Origin: Nematostella vectensis
Lineage: Eukaryota; Cnidaria; Anthozoa; Actiniaria; Edwardsiidae
Length of the DNA stretch: 64,000 nucleotides
Direction: 5' to 3'
Assembly (NCBI RefSeq): GCF_932526225.1
Contig: NC_064044.1
Coordinates: 7,180,801 to 7,244,800 of the forward strand
Position numbers and translations under genes: made by a program. Shown here one piece after another: positions 26,801-38,800 of the stretch (positions are counted from its first letter, which is position 1; each line of letters opens with the position of its first letter). The notes under the pieces were generated by a model that was given only the letters and a program-made list of their open reading frames with translations, had not been told where the DNA came from and made no database searches.

Positions 26801-29800
26801 GTTCTGTCATAAAAAACACAACATCAATTTGCTTTCAGACAATGTTACAAGATATGTTGATAGTTTTTGTTAACCACGCCTTTGTTAAGTACGGCTTACT
26901 GATGAGATTAATAAAGCATTAATTGACCCTGTTACGCAGGGTTACGCAGGGTTACGCAGTATTTGTTGCCTACTTGAATGCTGTTTGCCTTTAATGGCGG
27001 AAAAGTCGATCCATTGGCTAACCGGCCGCCATCTTCGATTTGAGGTTTCTCGCTGTCCCGCGCGGGGTTATCCCGCACACACGCTCGCCTGCTTTTTTTT
27101 TTCAGATTCACTGATAGATTTGTTTAACAAAATGTGGTTTTTGCTCGATCCAGGAGCCTATTCTCAGCTCAGGCTACATTTGCCAGTTCAATGACCTGGA
27201 GGTGAAGGCGGTTTTACTTGACGAAATCATGAAGGTTCGTTCCTCTTTGCTGTGCGCACACATTCATTGGCTTATTTTCCTAGACTTTCTTTAGCCATTT
27301 TATAATACAAATAGTGTTACCCAGTCCATTTTCGACGTTGTCCTGCTTCTTGTTTTACTAGGAACCAGAGCATCCGACCAAAGAAAACCTCATTGACTTG
27401 GAAGTGAAGGTGAGGGCTTCTTTCATTCATTGTGGCCAATCTTATTGCAGTAGTCCTCAGAATGCCAGCGCTTTAACGACCTTTGGTTTCCTGCCACATA
27501 TACATAGTTTTGGTCTTTGGTCACTACTTGCGCAAAGTGGTACTATTTGTAGGGATTTATACACCCGCTAATGCGCGAAAAAAAGAGGTTTGTATGGAGA
27601 TGTATTTAATGCCTGTGATTTTTGAAACGGAATCGACTCTTTTTTCCTATTGTGTTCAGTCGTGGTGTGACATCTGTTCGTTTATATGTAGTCGTTGCGT
27701 GATGCGCGTGACCTGCTGGAAAAAGTCGGTATCCCGGATGCATACCAGTTTATCGAGGATAATCCACATCCACGTCTTTGGTGAGTAACGAGAGATATAT
27801 CTCCTTACTGGGAGGTACTTCGGATATTAGCATGACGGGGGGGGGGGGGGGGGGGGGGGGCGTAACAAGATCCATCTTCCCATGGCGGAGGGGGCTACTT
27901 CAATACAAGTATGACGGGGGGCTCGTCACAAGATTGACATCCATTCTTCTGGGGACGGGGGGTAACTTTTATCCCCATCTCATCATTTCTATTTAAAGCG
28001 GCTTCATCACCAGTTTACTTCCGGAGGTCCGAAGGAAACCTAAACCGACAAGAGGCATAAGAATCTCTTAGAATCCGCGCTATTTAATAGGCCATCCGCT
28101 CTAAATTCCCAGTCACATCCTCAAAGAAACTTCCAAAAGAAGCTTTCCCAATTTTGAAATATTTTTTTTGCGTTTTCCGTTAAATATCATCGGAGATTGT
28201 TACGTAATCGACCGTAAGTAAACTGGTGACAAGGTGACTTTAAGTAACAGCATTTTTACGTATTCTACACCCAAGCATTTTTATTGTTGCTTGGTCGAAA
28301 TTGTATTGAACCAAGCATTTACCTGTGAGATAAATACCATATTTTTTAGTCGTTCATTATTGTTTCCCAGGCGTCTGTTAGCCGAGAGCTCCCTAGAGAG
28401 ACTGGACCTAGAGGTGGCGGACAAGGCTTTCGTGCGGTGTCAGGATTACCAAGGCATACGATTTGTCAAGAGACTCATCAAGCTGGACGTGAGTAGAGAT
28501 TATCTAACCGCTAGTGTGAATATGTAGTAGTCATAGTAGTTGTCGTAGTCTTCGTCGTTGTTGTCGGCGTAGTTGTCGTTGTTGTAGTAGTAGCCTAGTA
28601 GTACGTAGGTTTGGGCAAGTGCCTATGACGTCATCTTTTTTCGTGGCTAAGAAACCTGATTTGCGAGACACATACCTGACCGGAGACACGATGAACGAAG
28701 ACCGACGGTCTTTGGTGCTTTTCCGGACGCCTTTCTTCTATGTCTTTTTTCCTCGGCCTCCCTTCTCAGCTTTGACGCCCCCGTGTGAATGACTGAATGT
28801 GTGATTAAGGCTGTGTGAATAAAACTTTAAAGACTAACAAAATTCTAAATTCCAAAAGAATGAGAATAAGAAGAAAGCAGAAGTAGCTGCGTACTTCAAG
28901 CGATTCGAAGAAGCGGAGCGGCTATACCTCGAGATGGACAGAAGGTAGTGTATCGTCGCTGTTAGTAGGTACATGGCGATATGGGGAATGTAGTAAGAGG
29001 GGGGCAACATGAGTAGAAGTTAGGATCGGATACTTCCTTGCAGACGAAGCAATTCGCTGTATCTTTTTTAAGACAGTAACGTTTGAAATTCAAGTTTGTG
29101 TCTCTAAAGTACTCATGCTCTTATCTTGTATTATAGAGATCTGGCCGTGGACCTCAGACTGAAACTAGGAGACTGGTTCCGAGTGGTTCAACTACTAAAG
29201 ACTGGCGGTGCAGGAGGTGCGAAATTTATCTTAGAGTCCTTGCCACGCTCAGTATTGCGTGACGTTCATATCGTTACTAAAGAATGGCTGTGCTAAACAG
29301 TGTGACGTTGTCACGCCAAGCAATGCTTGAAGATCATAGCGTTACTGAGGACTAGCGGGGCTGTGTAGAGTTTGACAATGTCACGCTTAGTATTGCGTGA
29401 CAATAAAACTCGCGGTGCTGGAGTCACTTATCAGTAGAGTGTGACATTGTCACGCCCAGCCTTATGTGACAATCACAACAATACTGAGAAATAGCAGTGC
29501 TTGTGTCACTAATCTCAACGATCATATACCGCTGACTTTTCACGATCTTGCGTGACTGTTATGATGTATTGTCATCAGTCCGGAACAGTTACGAGACAGT
29601 TGAACAGTGCGTGACGGCCAGGGTTGATCACAGAGATGATAGGGACATTAAGATGTACGTCGACGACCGCTAGGACTACGATATCGAAAAAACTGTGTTC
29701 GCACTTCGCACGCTGAAAAACAAAACACATTTTCACGTGCTTTTTTTTAATTCGCAATACAATTTTATTGTTTTCTGTCGTCGTCCGGGTTGCCGTCCTA

Positions 29801-32800
29801 GTTTCTTTTAAGGTCCTTAAAGCCGCATTGTCACCAGTTTACTTCCGGTCGATTACCTAACAATATCCGATAATTTTTAACGGAAAACGCGAAAAATATT
29901 TCGAAATATTGAAAGCAGTGTGTCTATTGGAAGTTTCTTTGAGGATGTGGTTGTTAATTTAGAGCGGATGGCCTATTGAATATCTCGGATTCTAATAGAT
30001 TCTTTTGTCTTTTAACGGTTGAGGTTGCCGTCGGACCTCTGGAAATACTGGTGACAATGCGGCTTTAAAAGGTCTCTAATAAAAATAAGGAGATATCAGG
30101 TTTTGCGTTAGTAATGGGCAGAGTAGCAAGGATTGTGTTGAAGTCTCTTACGTATGTGTCCAGGTGATGACCAGATGCTAGAGCAAGCGTGGAACGCTAT
30201 CGGTGACTACTACGCGGATCGCCAAAAGTGGCAAAATGCGGTGACGTATTACGTGCAAGGACGTAACCAGGAGAGGCTCGCAGAGTGCTACTACATGCTC
30301 GAGGATTACGCGGGACTTGAGACCATGTCCAGCAACCTGCCTGAGAACCACCCTCTTCATGCGGTGAGTCAAGGAGTTGATCAGTCATTCGGTCATTTGA
30401 CCAGTAAGTCAGTGATTTGGTCATTCCGCCAGTTAGTGAGTCATTCAGTCATTTTGCCAGTCAGTGAGTCAGTCTGTCATTAGGCTAGTCAGTGAGCTAG
30501 TCAGTCATTCGGCCAGTTAGTGAGTCAGTCTGTCATTAGGCTAGTCAGTGAGCTAGTCAATCATTCGGCCAGTTAGTGAGTCAGTCTTTAATTAGGCTAG
30601 TCAGTGAGCTAGTCAGTCATTCGGCCAGTTAGTGAGTCAGTCTGTCATTAGGCTAGTCAGTGAGCTAGTCAGTCATTTGACCAGATAGTGAGCCAGTCTG
30701 TCATTAGGCTAGTCAGTGAGCTAGTCAGTCATTTGACCAGTTAGTGAGTCAGTCTGTCATTAGGCTAGTCAGTGAGCTAGTCAGTCATTCGGCCAGTTAG
30801 TGAGTCAGTCTGTCATTAGGCTAGTCAGTGAGCTAGTCAGTCATTCGGCCAGTTAGTGAGTCTGTCTTTCATTAGGCTAGTCAGTGAGCTAGTCAATCAT
30901 TCGGCCAGTTACTGTCTAGCAGTCTCTCATTAATTCAGTCAGCTAGGAAGCAAGTCAGTCAGTTATTCGGCCAGTTAGTGAGTCAATCAGTCATTTAGTC
31001 AGTAAGTGTGACAGTCAAACGTGACAGCAGTCAGTCAGCTATTTGGGCAAGCAGCTCAACAATCTGACAGAACCACCTTCTTCATGTGATGGGTCAGTTA
31101 GCCAGATGGTCTATCAATCAGTCGCGTAGACGTACATTTTGTCAGTAGTCTGTCTGGTAGTCGTTTGGTAACGGTATTTCAGTTAGGCAGTTTACTCGGG
31201 GTGGTTTATCGATCAGTGGGACAGTCAGTAGGTCAGACAGTCAGTGGGAGAGTCAGTCGATTAGTAAAACATTCCATAGGTCAGATACTGAGTCAGATAC
31301 CGTTTGTTAGAAAAACATTCCCTAGACGTGAGTCTGCTATGCACCAATTTTCTCGTCATGTTTCGCTTTTTTTTCAGGAGATTGCTGAGATGTTCAAGAC
31401 GGTAGGGATGTGTGAGCAAGCTGTGGCGTCGTACTCCAAGGTAAACCTGGCAGTTGTTATCGAGAAACAATATGTATCAATGACAACATTTTACTTATGT
31501 CATCGTCATCAGAGTTCGCGTTGTCATGTTCACGTGCCAAGATGACAAATTACGTGTGAACCATTAAAAATATTGAATTGACTAGTCGAATAGTTAAAAC
31601 ATTGATAAAGTTATAATTTGTGTGTATTTAGATAGAAGTTTGGATTAGGTAGAGTGAACTATTTGCTTTTCAAGGTAAAAATCAACAGAGTAGTTTAACG
31701 CAACTCACTTGGTTCACCGAGGCGTTCAACATAGCGCAACTGCTTTGTTTCAAGAGGCGTTCAACACATCTTTTCAACCATGTGTTGATTTATACCTTGT
31801 CTACACCACGCCTACGCAGACTATCTAGTTTTTCTACAGCTTGTCTGTAGTCTATCTAGTTATTCCTATTTGCTTTAAATGGCATAGAATGAATAACCAT
31901 ATTTAGGCTAATTCTAGTTCAGTGAATTACTCTTGGACCCCACCCTGCATTTTTCTCTGGACACGTCCCTGTACAACCTATTATTATTGATTATCTATTG
32001 ATTAATCCTGATTGTGTCCGTGCAGACTAACAAGATCAAGGAGGCGATCGACTGCTGCGTACAGCTGAACGAGTGGGACCTGGCCATCCAGCTCGCCAAG
32101 GCCCACGATGTGAAGGAGATCGACAAACTGCTCGCCAAGTACGCATCCCATCTGTTAGAGAAGAACAAGACACTCAACGCTATTGAACTGTATCCTCTTA
32201 AAGAAGGCCAATCACGCCGCCATTCTATGCTCCTGCTCAATGGCGAGTTACCTGAAGCATCCATTTCCATCGGCTAATTCAAGCAAGTAACCAAAATATT
32301 TTCAATCAAATATCGTTTATAACATATCAGACTTCATTCATAGATTGCTATTTTGAAGTTTCCTTGCGAATAAACCGCTGTATTTCCAATGATTACAAAG
32401 GAATGAGTGATCGACAATATTTAAAGTCCGTAGATCCGACTTGCGTGTCAATTTTTTTTTTTAAATATTCAAAACTCTATAAATTTTAAAATACAATTTT
32501 TCCCATATAATATGACTTCTATAAATAGAATTGACTTGTGTTAGCAGTGCCGTAGCAGACCTCAAAATATTTGGGGGGGCACAATACAGAAACATAAAGA
32601 AAAAATTTAGGGGCACGGCCACGCCCCTACTGGTCATTTCCTTATAATTTTTTTAAGTATTGGGGGAGGGGCACATGCCCCCAGTGCCCCACCCCCTGCT
32701 ACGGCCCTGGCTAGTTGCAGGATGTATAGAACTTCACCGTGATTCAAGCGGATTTAATTCACTAGTAAGATGAACATCTCATTTGAACAGGTTTTCGTAG

Positions 32801-35800
32801 ACTGCGAAACCATGCATGCGTCATGCAATCTATTAATTCTCAACCTCTGAGCAGATTGTTGTCCGTCTAAAGCAAGAGGTTGTACTTATATAGCCGATTT
32901 CGATGTATCGCGACGCCGCATTTTCAAAACATTGGATTTTGGCTTGAGGGATTTTCTGTCCCGCCAGTGAAATTATTATAAGCCAATCAGATTCTTGCCA
33001 TCTCTCGCCTAGTGCAGTTGCCCGGCTTTCTGTCGCGACACTGTTTGGTTTTCGTCCAGAGGGAAGCCAGGGAAGTGCACAAAACGAGACTCTGATTGGC
33101 TCAGGATGGTTGTACTGACAGAACAGAAAATCCCAAAAGCCAAAAACAAATCGATGTTTTACTGTCGAATCCGTTGTACCGCGTTTTCAAAACACGATTT
33201 GTTTTTGTTTCCTGTTCCGTCAGTAAACCATTCTGAGCCAATCAGAATCTCGCTTTGTGCACTTCCCTGGCTATCCTCTGGACGAACACCAGACAGTGTC
33301 GCGACAGAAAGCCAGGCAACTGCACTAGGCGAGAGATGGCAAGAATCTGATAGGCTTAGAATAATTTGACTGGCGAAACAGAAAATCCCAAAAGACAAAA
33401 ACAAAACGATGTTTTGAAAATGCGGCGTCGCAAAACAACGAATTCCACAGTAAAAATGCGGCGTCGCAATACATCGAAAATCGGCGAAAATAAACATAAC
33501 GATAATAATGGTGCTAAACTTAACCGTGTATTAAGATACCGCAAGGCTAACCACTTCATTGACGCCGCTAAGCTTCTTTTCAAGGTAAGAATAAATCACC
33601 CTGTGGATCTTTTTGGAAATTCTTATCATTTTGATTTTTCTATGCTTTGAGTGTGAACGCAGATTTGAGAAAATTGCCGCAGTTAGGTTTATCAATGCGG
33701 CTGCACCGTTAGCGAAATAAAGTTGGATACTTTGTCTGGCTAAGACCAAGGTCTCATTTAAAACGCTTCAGCAAATCAGTCGTGTAGAGTAGAAAACTTT
33801 TCCTGTTAGCGAGGTATCATAATAAAGCGAGTTAGATTTTTCAAAGATTGTATGTACGTTGGTACCTTTATTTTAAGCGATCACTTCCCAAAGTCGGAAA
33901 TATTGGCCACTCAAAGTCTGCATTTTATACCTTTCCGAGAAACATTTTTGTGTCGCCACTTTTGATTTGACCCGCGCACAACAAAAAAAAAAAACATCGC
34001 ACGCTACATGTCTCTAGTTTAGCCTGGTCTTGAGGATTTATGGACTAACGTTCTCCTCCTTTCAGCTGGCTAAAGAGACGTGTGACCCTCGTACGAACCC
34101 GATGCGCGGCAAGAAACTCTACGTGTTGGCCGCATTGCTGGTAAGTAGGGGAACTTAAACACGAAGGCGCGGTATAAAAGGGCCGAAGCCCCGACCCTAT
34201 TTTCCAAATGGAGAGAAAGTCCAACATGGCGGCCATTACCGTTACGAGCCCAGTCAAGAAAGAATGCCCCCAAATCTAATGATTTGATATCAAACGAATA
34301 AATTATTTCCCAAATGAAAGAAAAGATTTGTTTGATTTGTACTTCAAGCCTTTCTTGGCAGCGAGAAATGCATATTTGTCTTAGAATTCGTAAATTTACG
34401 GCGCGATTTCAAATCTCCCGCCTTTCCCTTCGACGCCATTTTTGGTATGTATACCTTCCCGACTCTCCTGGGAAAGGATTTAGTGAGCTTGGGCCCGCAA
34501 TGACCACAGTCATTGCTTAGCAGTCTATCCTAAGGGATTATGCGTGCAATGGGGTGCAAACAGCTAAATTTTGCCATTCTTAGCGTGTTTAGAAAACATG
34601 TTTCGTGGAGCGATTTTGCCTCATTTCTTCGCACTTTTCTTGGCCGGTAGCATGATTCGTATTTCAATCAGACATTCGGGAAAATATGAAGAGCATTGTA
34701 CTCTGGAAAGAAGCACCTAAAATGGGGAGAAGAGGAAAGGAAGACAGGAAGAAAAAAGACATTGCAGAAAATAATGTGTTTTTGTAAGTTCTGTACTGAA
34801 AAATAGCACACAACAAAGCAGGACATTAGAACTAAACATAAGCAGCAAACATCAGGTATAAAGTCAAGATACATCATATATATATTTTATTATTCATAAG
34901 CCACTTTACAGCTGTAGTGTAAGAGGACACTTCAGTAAAACTTATTCTAGTGAAACCATTATTTCTACTTTCTTGTTGCTGCAACAGGTGTAAAACAAAA
35001 ATGCAAAGTGTGCCTATCTGCTGTTGTACATCTGTTCAAGAATTAACCAAAAATTTATAAAGTGTTTTGACATTTACCAAATTTAATAGTTGATCAATAC
35101 ATGTTACCATGATCAGGCTTCGGCAAATGACCCCAGTTTCATAAGATATTTCAGTGGTATCCAGGGAGTGTGCAAGTGAAACTCTGATATTACATTATCT
35201 AGGGTGGTCATTACCTTTCTCTGGTGCCATCCTGCTGTTAGTACCAGACTTCTTGATCCAGAACATAAAGAAAGGCTAAGGAAATTTGTCAACTTACCCT
35301 CAACCTGTTATTTATAAGTATACTAAACAGAGTACTAGGTACACCTGTTTGAATAGGGAGCATAGTGCAGTCATTTTGATTTCTAGGAAAGCACTTGGTC
35401 ATTAGACCATTGTGCCCTCGTGCTAATTTATCAGATGTAGGGTTAAAAGTAGGGCTTAGTACCATCCCAATAAAACGCAAAACTTACTATTTGTCTGTAC
35501 AGAACAAGGGAAGTGGTATAAAATAAAAGAAAACATTTGTTTCAATATTTGTTTTTATAGTGCATAACTGGCTCACAGAAACTGTACAAAACAAGGGAGT
35601 GGTATACAATATAAAGAAAACATTTGTTTCAATATTTTTTTATAGTGAGTGCATAACTGGCTCACAGAAACAGCAGATAACCCTTTGTACAATGTATCAG
35701 CTTATATACTCACACATATATGTACACCAAACCACTGAAGGGCTACTAAAGAAATGCCGAATATCCATCTAAGTGAGATTGAGCCATAATTGAGTCTATC

Positions 35801-38800
35801 TTTCTATTTTTTGGATCAGAATGCACCTGTATAGTATTTTGTTTTTATCTTGCAATCTATGATGACTACAAATAATGTAGAAATAATAACAATTGAATTA
35901 GCTTTTGTTTCTATTTGCCCAAAACTTGACTGGATCCTTAGTTTTATAAAGGGTTTACCCAAACATATGTTTTATACTTAGTTAATTATTAAGTTAATTA
36001 TACAAAATAGAGACATGACTTTTACTGTTTTCATTCAATGGATATCCTCCCTGTATCTACACTTGCTTTTACTGTAAGAATGAGAAGTCTTGAACTGAAT
36101 GGATAAAAGAGAAAGCTTTTTAGTTTATTCAAAAGTATAATCTATAATGCAGTTTATAAAATATGACTGGTTGCTTTATACTCTTCACTAGCACATCAAT
36201 CAATCTTATAGCAACAAAACATGTTTCCTTTACAAAGGAATGTTTATGATTTAAAATCACATGGAAAATGTAATACATGATTATTCGGATGTCACCATGA
36301 CTTGCTTCTTGGGTAAAGCTAGGATGAAATCATATAATTGATTAGAAATTATATAATAGATTCAACATGCAAGTTTGGCCCCCAATTTATTCAGACAAAC
36401 TGTTTAGTTAACTAGAACTATTAACTATTACTAGAATACAAATAATGGACTGATCCCAACCATTAAAAAAAACACTACCATTTATTACATATTTATACTT
36501 GAATTCCAACTTATAGTAGCTTGTAAATAGAATTAAAACTTCACACACCACAAAACAATCTTGTCCTAGCTCGAGGCGATGTAAAAATAAAAACAAACAA
36601 GAGGAAAGCAAGATTTGATCTACAAACAACATCTTTTCTATAGAAGGCCTGCATTACTTCTATCGGCAGTAATGTTGATAAAGTCAAGATGCATTTTCTA
36701 GCAAAACAGAGTTTCCCCGCCACTTTAAGTACCTATAAGCTTATGATGACTAATTTAAATCCTGTTTTCTGAGTTCTAAAGCTATGAAAAGTAAATTTTT
36801 GGCATAAAAAGCTCACCTTTTGTCGAGGTTTGAAATCGTTGTTTTCCGATCATGCGTTTGCTCCTTTTTTGCATAAATCACGTTGGTTTCTTAGCTTTAT
36901 TTCTACTGAGATTCCTTTTTTACACATTCTATCGGACTAGAAGGTAGAGTTGGCATTTTTATACATCAGGAAGCGCTTTGAAACCTCTCCCCTCTGTGTT
37001 TTGTACTTGACTCGGGCCGCCATCTTGAATTTAATCATCACTCCACGGCGGTTGATTGACAAATGAGCCGATGCTTCCAATGGAAGCACCCTTTTATACC
37101 GCGCCTTCGTGTTTAAACACGAGGTCTCGCTATTAAAGGGAAAGCTCCTCCCACCACCGTGCTCAAGAACAATCAGTTATCAATCAGCCGTCAATGAGTC
37201 AACATGACAGGACAATTGATCTTAACGCTAAATTCAAATTTCAAAATTCTAAACCAAATTAGATATAGTTTCTATCGGTCCCAGGTCACCACATGCCATC
37301 GGTTTCTCACGCCACAGGAACCTCCTTTGATCTTTTCTGTACTTGATCTCATTGCGTTACTTGATGCCATTGCGTTACTTGTATCTCATTGCGTTACTTG
37401 CATCTTATAGCGTTACTTGGCCTCATTGCGTTACTTGTGTGTCATTGCGTTACTTTTATCTTAATGTGTTACTTGGTCTCATTGCGTAACTTCATCTCAT
37501 CTCATTGCGTTGCTTGTATCTCGTTACGTTACTTGGTCTCATTGCGTTACTTGTGTGTCATTGCGTTACTTGTGTGTCATTGCGTTACTTTTATCTTAAT
37601 GTGTTACTTGGTCTCGTTGCGTAACTTCATCTCATCTCATTGCGTTGCTTGTATCTCGTAACGTTACTTAGTCTTATTTCGTTACTCGTGTGTTCAGGTA
37701 GAGGAGTATCACGAGCATGTAAAGCAAAGCAGCATGAAGACCGCTGGCGGCAAGGACAAGCGCAACAAGAGAGAGGTATTTCTCTTTTTATTTTTGTCGT
37801 TTTATTTGCTTGTTTGCGTGCAGACAGATTGTCGCTCCTCGCAGAGCTTTCCACCGATCGACACTGAAAGCTCTGTGAGGAGAGAAGAATTCGATGTTGC
37901 CTGACTTTTGTGTTTACCGCGCTGTCGTGTTTTGCAGGCAGAACAGTGCATATACCAGGAGGTAAATCAGGGAGCTGTGGTTGGTAAAGTTTATAGAGTA
38001 GCTATGTATAGCTTAACGCAAAGATCACGATCAGCTTAGTGTAACGATCACGAGCATCACGAAAATCACGATCAGCCTAACGTAACGATCACGAACGTCA
38101 CGATCAGCTTAACGTAATGATCACGAACGTCGATCAGTTTGACGCAACGATCAAGAACGTCACGATCACTTTAACGTACTGATCACGGACGTCACGATTA
38201 GCTTAACGTAACGATCACGAACGTCACGATCAGCTTAACCTAACGATTACGAGCTTTACTACCACAGGAATTTCAAGACAGATTACATAGGACAGAAAGT
38301 CAGTCTTAACCTTTAAATGTGATTTCGTATCATATTCCATTGATCACGTGTATATTCTCGTTATCAGGCCATCTCGGCGCTGGCGGGGCTACTAGAAGAG
38401 GATTCCATGGCAACGGAGGAAAGTAAAGTGGTGGATAACGCGTGGAGAGGGGCTGAGGTAAGCAAACTAGTTGATAACACGTGGATTGGAAATTGCTCTT
38501 TTCTTGTTTCTGTACAAGCAGTAAACCATATGTTGTGTAACGTGTACATGTCTGTCAGACTCAGGGCGAGCAAGCGTGTCGTATTAGGAAACGATTCTTT
38601 GGGCCTTTAAAAATATTTTTTGGGGTGATTATATGTTGTTTTTGATTTTAGTATTTTATTCTATGGGGAGAATCAATGGTATTGCTGTTCCAACCTGCTT
38701 TTTTGTATGTTTCAGGCGTATCACTTCTTCCTTTTGGCCCAGAGACAACTTTACGAGGGAGCTATCGACGCCAGCATGAAAACGGTACTCGCAAACCCCA

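Noticed and set aside
37389-37661. 90-residue open frame with repeated short motifs
   Set aside because: It is a translation of the ~22-bp array before exon 33.
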